Shown: positions 44,090-56,388 of the stretch, in pieces
Layout of the letters: every line of letters starts with the position of its first letter
How positions within the stretch are numbered: position 1 is the first letter of the stretch
Assembly: GCF_000185965.1 (NCBI RefSeq)
Contig: NC_014924.1
Location: 3,100,001-3,164,000, forward strand
DNA from: Pseudoxanthomonas suwonensis 11-1
GTDB lineage: Bacteria; Pseudomonadota; Gammaproteobacteria; Xanthomonadales; Xanthomonadaceae
Reading direction: 5' to 3'
Length of the DNA: 64,000 nucleotides
Notes under the pieces: model-generated
What the model was told of the DNA's origin: nothing
Seen by the model: only the letters and a program-made list of their open reading frames with translations
The model's database searches: none
Made by a program: the position numbers and the translations under genes

Positions 44090-45679
44090 ATGCACAGACG
44101 CCAGTTCCTGGGCCGCACGGCTGCCGTACTCGCCGCCGCGGGCCTGCCACTTCCGCTGTTCACCGCCGCCGCCGCGCCGGTGCCGTTGGGCAACCGCCAT
44201 CCCTTCGACTATGCCTGGCTCAAGGGCCATGCCCGAGCCCTGGCCGGACGCCCGTACCAGCCGCGCAGCGGGTCGCTGCCGCCGTCGGTCGCGTCGCTGG
44301 ACTGGGACCAGTACCAGTCGATCGGCTTCCGCCAGGACCATGCGCTGTGGGGCGACCTGCCAGGATCGAAGTTCCAGGCCAAGTTCTTCCACCTGGGCCT
44401 GTACTTCAAGCGCGCGGTGCGCATGTTCGAGGTCGCCGGCGGCCAGGCGCAGGAACTGGCCTACGACCCGGGCATGTTCGACTACGGCCGCAGCGGCCTC
44501 GACGGCAAGCGCCTGCCGAAGGACCTGGGCTTCGCCGGTTTCCGCCTGAACTCCACCGACGACCTGACCCGCGACTGGGCCGCCTTCCTCGGCGCCAGCT
44601 ATTTCCGCGCGGTCGGCTCGAGCATGCAGTACGGCCTGTCGGCGCGCGGCCTGGCGGTCGACACCGGCATGCCGCGCCCGGAGGAATTCCCGGACTTCAC
44701 CGCGTTCTGGCTGGAGCGCCCGCAGCCGGGCTCGGAGACCCTGGTGGTCTACGCCCTGCTCGATTCGCCCAGCGTCGCCGGCGCCTACCGCTTCGCCATC
44801 ACCCGGGGCGAGCCGCTGGTGATGGACGTGGACGCGGCGCTGTACCCGCGCAAGGAGATCGAGCGCCTGGGCATCGCCCCGGCGACCAGCATGTACCAGG
44901 TCGGCGAGAACGACCGGCGCATGGACTGGGACTGGCGCCCGGAGATCCACGACACCGACGGCCTGGCCATGTACACCGGCAGCGGTGAATGGATCTGGCG
45001 TCCGCTGGGCAATCCCGAGCACCTGCGCTTCAACGCCTTCGCCGACGACAACCCGCGCGGCTTCGGGCTGCTGCAGCGCGACCGCAACTTCGACCATTAC
45101 CAGGACGACGGTGTCTTCTACGAGAAGCGCCCGAGCCTGTGGGTGGAGCCCAAGCACGGCTGGGGCAAGGGTTCGGTGCAGCTGGTCGAGATCCCCACCG
45201 TCGACGAGACCTTCGACAACATCGTCGCGTTCTGGAACCCGCAGGCCAGGCCGCAGCCGGGCCAGGAGCTGCTGTTCGGCTACCGCCTGTTCTGGGGCGA
45301 GCACGCGCCTGCGCGTCCGCAGCTGGCCGAATGCGTGGCTACCCGCACCGGCCTGGGTGGGGTGATCGGCAAGAAGCGCGAGTACTTCTCCTGGCGCTTC
45401 GCGGTGGATTTCGCCGGTGGCGAACTGGCCGCGCTGGCCGCGTCCAATGCCGAGGTCGAGGCGGTGGTCGAAACCAGCCGCGGCCGCCTGGAGACCATCT
45501 CGGCGCGTCCGCTGCATGCCATCAACGGCTACCGCGCGATGTTCGACGTGGTGCCGCCGGACGAGTCCACCACCCAGGTCGACATCCGCCTCTACCTGCG
45601 CCACAAGGGCCGCGCCCTGACCGAGACCTGGCTGTACCAGTGGAACCCGCCGCCGCCGGCGCAACGGATCCTCTACTGA
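44090..45679 (+). CDS. opgD: Periplasmic glucan biosynthesis protein OpgD/MdoD
   Basis: Acts in the periplasm on osmoregulated periplasmic glucans, probably shaping branching or backbone length; family of MdoG/OpgG. The 529-residue product starts with a Tat leader (HRRQFLGRTAAV, then a hydrophobic stretch). It keeps OpgD landmarks: FQAKFFHLGLYFKRAVRMF, LGFAGFRLN, FLGASYFRAVGSSMQYGLSA, EEFPDFTAFW and WGKGSVQLVEIPT. The ATG at 44090 is preferred over upstream in-frame ATGs because it places the RR motif correctly. It is monocistronic with a terminator at 45695. The OpgH synthase is not in this window. Confidence 0.94.
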   Translation: MHRRQFLGRTAAVLAAAGLPLPLFTAAAAPVPLGNRHPFDYAWLKGHARALAGRPYQPRSGSLPPSVASLDWDQYQSIGFRQDHALWGDLPGSKFQAKFFHLGLYFKRAVRMFEVAGGQAQELAYDPGMFDYGRSGLDGKRLPKDLGFAGFRLNSTDDLTRDWAAFLGASYFRAVGSSMQYGLSARGLAVDTGMPRPEEFPDFTAFWLERPQPGSETLVVYALLDSPSVAGAYRFAITRGEPLVMDVDAALYPRKEIERLGIAPATSMYQVGENDRRMDWDWRPEIHDTDGLAMYTGSGEWIWRPLGNPEHLRFNAFADDNPRGFGLLQRDRNFDHYQDDGVFYEKRPSLWVEPKHGWGKGSVQLVEIPTVDETFDNIVAFWNPQARPQPGQELLFGYRLFWGEHAPARPQLAECVATRTGLGGVIGKKREYFSWRFAVDFAGGELAALAASNAEVEAVVETSRGRLETISARPLHAINGYRAMFDVVPPDESTTQVDIRLYLRHKGRALTETWLYQWNPPPPAQRILY

Positions 45680-45694
45680 GGCAATGCCGGAAAC

Positions 45695-45724
45695 GGGCCG
45701 CGCAATGCGCGGCCCGCCTGTTTC
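45695..45724. terminator. Bidirectional terminator of opgD and the receiver gene
   Basis: GGGCCGCGC (45695-45703) pairs perfectly with GCGCGGCCC (45707-45715) around AAT; GCCTGTTTCC follows on the plus strand and CGTTTCC on the minus strand. It separates convergent genes. Confidence 0.75.
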
Positions 45725-45749
45725 CATCCGCCCTCGCCGGGTACCGGCC

Positions 45750-46112
45750 TCAGGCCGGCAGGGCTTCCCGGATCAGGTCGGTGAACTGGCCGAGCCGGAA
45801 CGGCTTCTGCAGGAAGCGCGTGCCGGCCGGCAGCGGCGCCAGCTGGTAGCGCGGATGCCCCGAGGCGAGGATCACCCGTGCCTCCGGGTGCCGCTCCAGC
45901 AGCGTCGCCGCCAGCGCCAGCCCGTCCACGCCGCCGGGCATGTGGATGTCGCTGAAGAGCACGTCGCACGGCCATTCCTCGAGGATGCGCAGCGCCGCGT
46001 TGCCATCGTCGGCCGTGCGCACCTCCATGCCCATGTCCTGCAGCACGTCGCACAGCAGGTCCCTCAGCTCGAACTGGTCCTCGACCAGCAGCACCTTCGC
46101 CGGCGCGCTCAT
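45750..46112 (-). CDS. Single-domain response regulator
   Basis: A 120-residue receiver without output domain: KVLLVEDQFELRDLLCDVL, phospho-acceptor Asp55 (VLFSDIHMPGGVDG), ILASGH and Lys in FLQKPF. It is divergent from the large hybrid-kinase operon, 175 bases apart, and is probably a diffusible phosphate acceptor for it; that pairing is inference. GHPRYQL in place of the usual Thr/Ser-x-x region is the only unusual feature. Confidence 0.9.
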   Translation of the reverse strand: MSAPAKVLLVEDQFELRDLLCDVLQDMGMEVRTADDGNAALRILEEWPCDVLFSDIHMPGGVDGLALAATLLERHPEARVILASGHPRYQLAPLPAGTRFLQKPFRLGQFTDLIREALPA

Positions 46113-46287
46113 GCCGCGCCGTCCCGCGCGGCCGGGCAGGTCGCCACGCGCTTGTTGTCCATGCCCATCAATGGTCCCCTGTCGCTTCGCTCAAACCCGC
46201 ACAGCTTGGGGATCGCGCGTGAAGACGGCGTAGACAGCCGCCTCGCTACCATCCCGCGTTTTCACATGTACGGAGCCGCCAGGGGAG

Positions 46288-49424
<3,137 letters not shown>

Positions 49425-49428
<4 letters not shown>

Positions 49429-50249
49429 ACCCGGCGGAGATCTTCGACCTGGAACTGGGAGTGCTGCTGGAGGCGATCTACCGGCGCTACCACTACGACT
49501 TCCGCGACTACGCGGCCTCGTCGCTGCGCCGCCGCGTGCGCCAGGCGATGGACCGCTTCGGCTGCGACACGGTGGCCGCCTTCCAGCACCGGCTGCTGCA
49601 CGAGCCGGCGCTGTTCGCCCAGGCGATGCAGTACTTCACCGTGCAGGTCTCGGAGATGTTCCGCGACCCGGAATACTTCCGCGCCCTGCGCGAGCAGGTG
49701 GCACCGGTGCTGCAGACCTATCCCTCGTGCAAGGTCTGGGTCGCCGGCTGCAGCACCGGCGAGGAAGTGTGGTCGCTGGCGATCCTGCTGCACGAGGAAG
49801 GCCTGCTCGACCGCACCATCCTTTACGCCACCGACATCAATCCCGAGGCACTGGCCGCGGCCGAGGCCGGGCGCTTCCCGATCGACCGCATGGCCGGCTT
49901 CAGCCGCAACTACCTGGCCGCCGGCGGCCGCGCCTCGCTCTCGGACTACTACACCAGCGCCTACGGCGGCGCCCTGTTCGACCGCTGCCTGCGCCGCAAC
50001 ATCGTGTTCGCCGACCACAGCCTGGCCACGGACGAGGTGTTCTCGGAAGTGCACCTGGTGTCCTGCCGCAACGTGCTGATCTACTTCAAGCGCGCCCTGC
50101 AGGACCGCGCCATCGGCCTGTTCCACGAGGCCCTGGTGCACCGCGGCTTCCTCGGCCTGGGCAGCAAGGAGTCGCTGCAGTTCGGCGCGCACTCCGAGCG
50201 CTTCGAGGTCTGCTCGCGCGAGCACCGCCTGTACCGGAAGGTGGCATGA
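49425..50249 (+). CDS. CheR-type protein-glutamate O-methyltransferase
   Basis: A 274-residue SAM-dependent methyltransferase of the chemotaxis receptor-modifying family. The helical N domain contains [17 protein letters not shown] and [15 protein letters not shown]; the SAM site is [32 protein letters not shown] is the typical NVLIYF motif. The beta-subdomain that binds receptor tails is kept. The ATG at 49425 lies in the hybrid-kinase stop; the CheB start lies in its own stop. No methyl-accepting protein is encoded in the window, so the substrate may be the neighbouring kinase. Wetting of a non-chemotactic pathway by CheR/CheB is inferred from context. Confidence 0.93.
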
Positions 50250-50836
50250 AGCGGCGCACGCCCCCACTCGCCGGCCGCTACGACGCCATCGTGATCGGCG
50301 CCTCCGCCGGCGGCGTGGCTGCGTTGCGGATGCTCCTCGATGCCCTGCCCTCCACCCTGCCGGTGCCGGTGCTGGTGGTGCAGCACCTGCCGCGCGACCG
50401 TCCGAGCCAGCTCGCCGAGCTATTCGCCCATGGCTGCCCGCTGCCGGTGGCCGAGGCCGAGGACAAGTCGCGGCTGGCCCCGGGCGTGGTCTGGATCGCG
50501 CCGCCGGACTACCACCTGCTGGTCGAGGACCGCGCCACGCTCGCCCTGTCGCTGGACGAGCCGGTGATGTTCTCGCGACCCGCCATCGACCCGCTGTTCG
50601 AGAGCGCCGCCGCGGTGTTTGGCGAGCGCCTGCTGGCCCTGCTGCTGACCGGCGCATCCAGCGACGGCAGCGAGGGCATCGCCGCGGTGCGCGCCGCCGG
50701 CGGCACCGCCTGGATCCAGTGCCCGGATGAGGCGGCGTCCTCGACCATGCCGGCATCAGCCCTTGCCCACGCCGGGGCCGACGAGGTCCTGACCCTCGAC
50801 CAGATACGCGAACGCCTGCGGGGTTTCCATCCATGA
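50246..50836 (+). CDS. CheB-type methylesterase domain protein
   Basis: A 196-residue CheB catalytic domain without the usual N-terminal receiver. Catalytic residues are visible: Ser in IGASAGGVAALR, His in VVQHLPRDRPSQ and Asp in LTGASSDGSEGIAA, together with CPDEAASSTMPASAL near the C terminus. Lacking the receiver, it cannot be switched by direct phosphorylation as in E. coli; control must come from binding partners or expression. It is coupled to CheR upstream and to a REC-kinase downstream, each by four-base overlaps. Confidence 0.93.
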   Translation: MKRRTPPLAGRYDAIVIGASAGGVAALRMLLDALPSTLPVPVLVVQHLPRDRPSQLAELFAHGCPLPVAEAEDKSRLAPGVVWIAPPDYHLLVEDRATLALSLDEPVMFSRPAIDPLFESAAAVFGERLLALLLTGASSDGSEGIAAVRAAGGTAWIQCPDEAASSTMPASALAHAGADEVLTLDQIRERLRGFHP

Positions 50837-51957
50837 ACGTCACTCTCTCCGTCCCCGCCGCCAGCCAGGCACCGGGCAAGGTCAACGTCCTGGTCGTGGA
50901 CGACGTGGCCGAGAACCTGGTCGCGATGCGCGCCCTGCTGCAGCGCGACGACGTGGAGGTGCTGTGCGCGTCCTCCGGCGCCGAGGCGCTTGAACTGCTA
51001 TTGGGCCATGAGGTCGCGGTCGCCCTGCTGGACGTGCACATGCCCGAGATGGACGGCTTCTCGCTGGCCGAGCTGATGCGCGGTGCCTCGCGCAGCCGCG
51101 AGGTGCCGATCATCTTCCTCACCGCCTCGCCCAGCGACCCGCGGCGCGCGTTCAAGGGCTACGAGGCCGGCGCGGTGGACTTCCTGCACAAGCCGGTGGA
51201 GCCGCAGGTGATCGTCGGCAAGGTGAAGGTGTTCGTGGAGCTGTTCCAGCAGCGGCGCCTGCTGAAGGAACGCGCCGATACCCTGGAGCGGGCGCTGCAG
51301 CTCAACGAAACGATGATGGCCGTGCTCACCCACGACCTGCGCACGCCGCTGTCGGCGATGCTGGTGTGCGCGGAGAAGCTGTCGATGCAGCTGCCGGACG
51401 ACGAGCGGGTGCAGCGCACCCTCGCGCACCTGGAGAACAGCGGCTGGCGCATGGCGCGCATGGTCGAGCAGCTGCTGGACTTCTCCCGCATCCGCAGTGG
51501 CGGCCTGCACCTGCAGCCGCGGCCACTGGAGCTGGCCGAGCTGCTGGCCGGCGCGGTCGGCGAGGTGCGCCGCGCCCATCCGGACGCGCGCATCGAGCTG
51601 CGGGTGGAGTCGCCGCTGGAACTGCACGCCGATCCCGACCGCCTGGCCCAGGTGGTGTCCAACCTGGTCGGCAATGCCGTGCTCCATGGCAGCGGTGGCG
51701 CGGTCGGCGTGGCCGCCAGCCTCGACGGCCGCGGGGTGCTGCTGCGGGTGTCGAACCCGGGCCGGATCGACGACGAGCTGCTGCCGCGGCTGTTCGAGCC
51801 GTTCAAGGGCTCGTTCCGCTCCAGCCACGGGCTGGGCCTGGGCCTGTTCATCGCCCAGCAGTTCGTGCTGGCGCACGGCGGGCGGCTGGAAGCGGTCAAC
51901 CGCGATGGCGAGGTCCACTTCGAGGCCTGGCTGCCGGCGGTCGCCGGGACAGCCTGA
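50833..51957 (+). CDS. Receiver-histidine kinase hybrid
   Basis: A 374-residue cytoplasmic protein with a receiver first (about 15-135: VLVVDDVAENLVAMRALL, Asp67 in LLDVHMPEMDG, Lys in FLHKPVEP), then HisKA with His167 (VLTHDLRTPLSAML) and an ATPase domain (LVGNAVLHGSGG; GRIDDELLPRLFEPFKGS; SSHGLGLGLFIAQQF). The receiver is upstream, so phosphorylation of it by the first kinase could gate this kinase, forming a relay. It is the last gene of the four-gene operon; tdk converges from the other side with 27 bases between stops. Confidence 0.92.
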   Translation: MNVTLSVPAASQAPGKVNVLVVDDVAENLVAMRALLQRDDVEVLCASSGAEALELLLGHEVAVALLDVHMPEMDGFSLAELMRGASRSREVPIIFLTASPSDPRRAFKGYEAGAVDFLHKPVEPQVIVGKVKVFVELFQQRRLLKERADTLERALQLNETMMAVLTHDLRTPLSAMLVCAEKLSMQLPDDERVQRTLAHLENSGWRMARMVEQLLDFSRIRSGGLHLQPRPLELAELLAGAVGEVRRAHPDARIELRVESPLELHADPDRLAQVVSNLVGNAVLHGSGGAVGVAASLDGRGVLLRVSNPGRIDDELLPRLFEPFKGSFRSSHGLGLGLFIAQQFVLAHGGRLEAVNRDGEVHFEAWLPAVAGTA

Positions 51958-51984
51958 GCCCCGCGGGACGGGGCGACCGCGTGG

Positions 51985-52605
51985 TTAGAGCAGCGGCGCC
52001 TGCAGCGGCTCGATCAGGCCTTCGCCGCGCATGACCTTCTTGAACTCGGGACGGCTGACCGAGACATAGCGCTCGTTGCCGCCGATCTCCACCTGCGGGC
52101 CGTCCTGCACGGCGCGGCCCTGGGCGTCCACGCGCACGTTCATCGTGGCCTTCTTGCCGCTGTGGCAGATCGTCTTGATCTCCTCCAGCTCGTCGGCCCA
52201 GGCCAGCAGGTACTGGCTGCCCTCGAACAGCTCGCCGCGGAAGTCGGTGCGCAGGCCGTAGCACAGCACCGGGATGCGCAGGCCGTCGACCACCTCGCTC
52301 AGCTGCCAGACCTGGGCGCGGGACAGGAACTGGGACTCGTCGACCAGTACGCAGCCGAGCTTGCCGTGGGCGGCGATGTCCTGCTCCACCAGCCGTTCCA
52401 GGTCGCTGTCACGGTCGAAGGCCGTGCCCTCGGCGCGCAGGCCGATGCGCGAGGCCACCACCCCGCCACGGCCGCCGCGGTCGTCCAGCCGCGGCGTCAG
52501 GATCAGGGTGCGCATGCCGCGCTCGCGGTAGTTGTACGCCGACTGCAGCAGCGTGGTGGTCTTCCCGGCGTTCATCGCCGAGTAGTAGAAGTAGAGCTTG
52601 GCCAT
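51985..52605 (-). CDS. tdk: Thymidine kinase (type II)
   Basis: Phosphorylates thymidine to dTMP in the salvage pathway. The 206-residue product has the P-loop [29 protein letters not shown] (Walker B and catalytic Glu), [20 protein letters not shown] and [10 protein letters not shown]. Three of the four structural zinc ligands of E. coli-type Tdk are replaced: CFCG is CHSG here, and the later VCRKH is VSRPE. The enzyme therefore probably folds without zinc. The catalytic residues are intact, so activity is expected. It is convergent with the signalling operon. Confidence 0.95.
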   Translation of the reverse strand: MAKLYFYYSAMNAGKTTTLLQSAYNYRERGMRTLILTPRLDDRGGRGGVVASRIGLRAEGTAFDRDSDLERLVEQDIAAHGKLGCVLVDESQFLSRAQVWQLSEVVDGLRIPVLCYGLRTDFRGELFEGSQYLLAWADELEEIKTICHSGKKATMNVRVDAQGRAVQDGPQVEIGGNERYVSVSRPEFKKVMRGEGLIEPLQAPLL

Positions 52606-52645
52606 GGGCGGGAATTCTAGCGCCCGCCCATGGCCGCGCGACGCC

Positions 52646-53338
52646 TCAGGGCCCTTCGCTGTCCACCATGGTCGGCATGCCGACGTCGACCTGCGGCACC
52701 TTGCCCCAGACCTCCGCCTGCCAGCGGTGGTAGGACTCCGGTTCCCAGTAGCGCTTGTCGTAGTACTGGGAACCCTTCATGACCTTGCGCGTGCCGTTTT
52801 CCTCGTAGGCGATCTCGAGGTTGTGGGTCATCGAGCCGGTACGGCTTCCGGTGGCTTCCTGCAGCTGGCGGCGCAGGTGGTCGTCCATGCGCGGCTTGGC
52901 CACGGCGTCGCCGTACTGGGCAAGCAACTCCTGCTGCAGCTGGGCCGAACGCTCGCGCTCCTCCGGGGTGAGGGCGGCGGCGAACTTCTCGCGCATCTGC
53001 ACCAGCAACGGGTAGCCGCGCTCGGCCGCCACGCTCATCCAGGCGTGGGCGAGGGCGCGATCCGGCGGCTGGTTGCCGCCGTACCAGTAGATCTCGGCCA
53101 GGTAGCCCTGGGAGGGCTTGTCGGCATAGTGCGCGCCCAGAAGGAAGTTCTTGACGGCCCCCTCCTGGTCGTTGCGACGCATGGCGTTGACACCCCACTG
53201 CCGGTACATCATGTCCGGATGGGCGTCGAGGAAGCCCGGCACGCTCATGACCTGGCGGTCGCGATCGGTCAGCAGGGGGCCTGAAGCCTGCACGGGCAGG
53301 GCGAGGAGCAGGCAAAGGGCGAACATCAATGTACGCAT
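52646..53338 (-). CDS. Periplasmic Sel1-like repeat protein, paralogue 1
   Basis: A 230-residue protein with a Sec signal peptide (about 1-19, ending ALPVQASG). The region 32-110 has TPR/Sel1-like helices ([43 protein letters not shown]). Its C-terminal half carries [36 protein letters not shown]. The same pattern occurs in the next gene. The ATG has AAGGA upstream. No enzymatic motif was seen; a scaffold or envelope role is possible. Confidence 0.7.
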   Translation of the reverse strand: MRTLMFALCLLLALPVQASGPLLTDRDRQVMSVPGFLDAHPDMMYRQWGVNAMRRNDQEGAVKNFLLGAHYADKPSQGYLAEIYWYGGNQPPDRALAHAWMSVAAERGYPLLVQMREKFAAALTPEERERSAQLQQELLAQYGDAVAKPRMDDHLRRQLQEATGSRTGSMTHNLEIAYEENGTRKVMKGSQYYDKRYWEPESYHRWQAEVWGKVPQVDVGMPTMVDSEGP

Positions 53339-53455
53339 TGGTCAGTTCCTTTGATGGGTGATTGCCGAGGATCCATTGGACGGGCCGGGGAGCGGGCCGC
53401 GCAAGGCGGCTGAAGGCAGGTGCAATCCGGCCGGATCTATGCTTGGACAGAAGGT

Positions 53456-54250
53456 TTACGGGCCCGGTGCCGGGACCTGCTCCGGGTCGCCGACGTCCAC
53501 CTTCTCGCGCGGCGGGGCCTTCCAGACCTGGTCCTGCCACGCCCAGTAGTAGCCGGGTTCCCAGTACTCCCTGCGGTAATAGTCCTCCGCCCGCATCACC
53601 GCGCCCTTGCCGGCCATCGGGCCGGTCATCGGGATGATGCGGACGAAGCCGGATGAACCGGTGCGGCTGCCGGTAAGCTGGCGGCGCTCTCGCCGCAGGA
53701 TCCGCTCCAGTCGCGGCTTTGCCACCTCGTCGCCGAACTCCGCCAGCAGGGCCTGGCCGCGGCGGATCGCGTCGTCCCGCTCGGCCGGCGACAGGTCGCC
53801 CCAGTAACGCTCGCGCAGGATCGTGAAGTTGGGATACATGCGTTCGGCGGCCAGGTCCATCCATGCGTACCCGATCGGGCGGTCGACCGGCACCCCAAGC
53901 CCCTTCCAGTGCATCTCCGCGAGCATCGCCATCGAGGCCTTGTCGGCGTAGGCGGCGGCCTTGCGGAAATGCCCCAGGGCCTCCCCGTAACGCTCGTTGT
54001 GGAAGGCGTGCAGGCCCTCGCGGCGCCAGCGGATGTCCGGGTGCGCGGCGAGGAAGCCTTCGGTCAGCAGTTCCGGCGCGATGTCCGGCTCGCCGACGAA
54101 GTTGCCGAAGGTGGGCCGCTCGACCGGCCCTTCCCATTCGAGCAGATGGACCGGCGGGTCCGTGGCCCGGGAGGCCGGCGTCAGGCAGGTGGCCAGCAGC
54201 AGCGCCAGGGGAATGGCGGCGCGGCGACCGGCGCGGTTGCGCTCGTTCAT
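53456..54250 (-). CDS. Periplasmic Sel1-like repeat protein, paralogue 2
   Basis: A 264-residue protein with a long Sec signal peptide (about 1-30, AAIPLALLLATCLTPASRAT) and the same layout as its neighbour: LHAFHNERYGEALGHFRKAA, YADKASMAMLAEMHWKGLG, YAWMDLAAERMYP, GSRTGSSGFVRI and EDYYRREYWEPGYYWAWQDQVW. The shared order of these segments shows tandem duplication with later divergence. It precedes paralogue 1 by 117 bases, so co-transcription is plausible. No enzymatic function is evident. Confidence 0.72.
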   Translation of the reverse strand: MNERNRAGRRAAIPLALLLATCLTPASRATDPPVHLLEWEGPVERPTFGNFVGEPDIAPELLTEGFLAAHPDIRWRREGLHAFHNERYGEALGHFRKAAAYADKASMAMLAEMHWKGLGVPVDRPIGYAWMDLAAERMYPNFTILRERYWGDLSPAERDDAIRRGQALLAEFGDEVAKPRLERILRRERRQLTGSRTGSSGFVRIIPMTGPMAGKGAVMRAEDYYRREYWEPGYYWAWQDQVWKAPPREKVDVGDPEQVPAPGP

Positions 54251-54381
54251 GTCAGTGCTCCCTGCAGATGAACGCCAGGTCCTCCAGACCCGGCGCCGCC
54301 AGACGGCGGCCGGCCGAACTTAGCAAAGGGCCGCCGGCGCTGCACCGGGTAGAATGGGCCGCCCGTTCCATCGTTCCTGCC

Positions 54382-56355
54382 GTGCTCAATCCTCCACAAC
54401 GCGCCGCCGTACTGCATGACCAGGGTCCGCTGCTCGTGCTGGCGGGCGCCGGCAGCGGCAAGACCCGCGTCATCGTCGAGAAGATCGCCCATCTGATCGC
54501 CTCCGGTCGCTATCCGGCGCGGCGCATCGCGGCCATCACCTTCACCAACAAGTCGGCGAAGGAAATGCGCGAGCGCGTGGCCAAGCGCATCAGGGGCGAC
54601 GCCGCCGACGGCCTGACCATCTGCACCTTCCACGCCCTGGGCCTGAAGTTCCTGCAGATCGAGCACGAGGCCGCCGGGCTCAAGCGTGGCTTCTCGATCT
54701 TCGACGCCGACGATGCCGCCGCCCAGGTCAAGGACCTGATGCCCGGCGCCAAGCCCGATGCGGTCGAGGACGTGCGCAACCTGATCTCGCGCGCCAAGAA
54801 CGCCGGCCTGTCGCCGGAGCAGGCCCTGGCCGTGGCCCGCTCCACCCGCGAGATGGAGGCGGCCAAGCTCTACGCGCGCTACCAGGCGCGGCTGCAGACC
54901 TTCAACGCGGTCGACTTCGACGACCTGATCCGGTTGCCGCTGCAGATCCTGGAGAGCAACGAGGACGTGGTCCGCGCCTGGCGCGAGCGCATCGGCTACC
55001 TCCTGGTCGACGAGTGCCAGGACACCAACGACGCCCAGTACCGGCTGCTGCGCGCCATCGCCGGCCCGGCCGGCAACTTCACCTGCGTGGGCGACGACGA
55101 CCAGAGCATCTATGCCTGGCGTGGCGCCAACCCGGAGAACCTGGACCAGATGGGCCAGGACTACCCGGACCTGCAGGTGATCAAGCTGGAGCAGAACTAC
55201 CGCTGCTCCAACCGCGTGCTGCGCGCGGCCAACGCGCTGATCGCGCGCAACCCGCACAAGCACCTCAAGACCCTGTGGTCGGACCAGGCCGACGGCGAGC
55301 GCATCCGCGTGTGGGAGTGCCGCGACAACGAGCACGAGGCGGAGAAGGTCGCCGGCGAGATCGCGTTCCTGCACGAGGCCAGGCAGGTGCCGTGGAACGA
55401 GTTCTGCATCCTGTTCCGCAGCAACCACCAGTCGCGCCCCCTGGAGAAGGCGCTGCAACTGCTGCGCGTGCCCTACCACCTGACCGGCGGCACCGCCTTC
55501 CTGGAGCGCCAGGAAGTGAAGGACGCGCTGTCCTGGCTACGGGTGATCGCCAACCCGGACGACGATGCGGCCTTCCTGCGCGCGGTGCAGTCGCCCAAGC
55601 GCGAGGTCGGCGCCACCTCGCTGGCGCGGCTGGCCGAACTGGCCGCCAGCAGGAACATGCCGCTGTCGCGCGCCGCCCAGTCCATGGGCGCGCTGCAGCA
55701 GCTGCCGCCGCGCGCGGCCAACGGCCTGGGCGCGTTCAACGACGCCATCGACGACCTGCGCGACAACGCCACGAAGATGAGCGCGGCCGACCTGGTGCGG
55801 CGCCTGGCCGAGAAGTCGGGCCTGCTCACCGAACTGCGCGCGCAGTGCAAGGACGAGGCCTCGTTCCAGCGCCGCAAGGCCAACCTGGACGAGCTGGCGG
55901 AGTGGTTCGAAGGCGGCCCGCGCGGCGCCACCGCGGGCGACCTGGCCGCGCAGCTGGCCCTGCTCTCGCGCAACGACAAGGACGACGGCGGCAACCAGGT
56001 GCGGCTGATGAGCCTGCACGCGGCCAAGGGCCTGGAGTTCGGCTACGTCTTCATCATCGGCTGCGAGGACGGCACCCTGCCGCACGACGCGGCGATGGAG
56101 GAAGGCTCGCTGGAGGAAGAGCGCCGGCTGATGTACGTGGGCATCACCCGCGCCAAGAAGCGGCTGTGGCTCAGCTACAGCCGCGAGACCCGCCGCTTCC
56201 GCGAGAAGGTGCGGCTCAAGCCCAGCCGCTTCATCGACGAGCTCCCTGCCTCCGAGCTGCAGCGCGATGGCGCGGACCCGGTGGCCGACGCCATGCACAA
56301 GAAGGAACGCGCCAGCGCGGGTTTCGCCGCGATCCAGGCACTGCTGGACGACTGA
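54382..56355 (+). CDS. rep: ATP-dependent DNA helicase Rep
   Basis: A 3'-to-5' superfamily 1 helicase that helps replication forks through protein roadblocks. The 657-residue product begins LNPPQRAAVLHDQGPLLVLAG with motif I AGAGSGKT, motif Ia TFTNKSAKEM, motif II LLVDECQDTND, motif III GDDDQSIYAWRGA, motif IV ILFRSNHQSR, and motifs V-VI LMSLHAAKGLE and YVGITRAKK. PquAB-like extra domains are absent. The start is GTG at 54382, matching E. coli Rep (RLNPGQ) closely; the frame continues upstream only because the region is GC-rich. It is flanked by convergent aldose epimerase downstream. Confidence 0.96.
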   Translation: MLNPPQRAAVLHDQGPLLVLAGAGSGKTRVIVEKIAHLIASGRYPARRIAAITFTNKSAKEMRERVAKRIRGDAADGLTICTFHALGLKFLQIEHEAAGLKRGFSIFDADDAAAQVKDLMPGAKPDAVEDVRNLISRAKNAGLSPEQALAVARSTREMEAAKLYARYQARLQTFNAVDFDDLIRLPLQILESNEDVVRAWRERIGYLLVDECQDTNDAQYRLLRAIAGPAGNFTCVGDDDQSIYAWRGANPENLDQMGQDYPDLQVIKLEQNYRCSNRVLRAANALIARNPHKHLKTLWSDQADGERIRVWECRDNEHEAEKVAGEIAFLHEARQVPWNEFCILFRSNHQSRPLEKALQLLRVPYHLTGGTAFLERQEVKDALSWLRVIANPDDDAAFLRAVQSPKREVGATSLARLAELAASRNMPLSRAAQSMGALQQLPPRAANGLGAFNDAIDDLRDNATKMSAADLVRRLAEKSGLLTELRAQCKDEASFQRRKANLDELAEWFEGGPRGATAGDLAAQLALLSRNDKDDGGNQVRLMSLHAAKGLEFGYVFIIGCEDGTLPHDAAMEEGSLEEERRLMYVGITRAKKRLWLSYSRETRRFREKVRLKPSRFIDELPASELQRDGADPVADAMHKKERASAGFAAIQALLDD

Positions 56356-56371
56356 GGCCCACGGGCCTCAG
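56352..56371. terminator. Hairpin at the rep/aldose-epimerase convergence
   Basis: CTGAGGCC (56352-56359) pairs with GGCCTCAG (56364-56371) around four bases, overlapping the rep stop. A further GGCCTCAG copy at 56385-56392 could pair alternatively. There is no T-run, so termination is uncertain. Confidence 0.4.
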
Positions 56372-56388
56372 GCAGGCCCCAGCAGGCC

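Noticed and set aside
53863-54381. An N-terminal extension of Rep from the open frame starting at 53863
   Set aside because: The extension is Arg/Pro-rich shadow of the opposite-strand secreted-protein gene; Rep proteins start right before motif I, as the GTG at 54382 gives.
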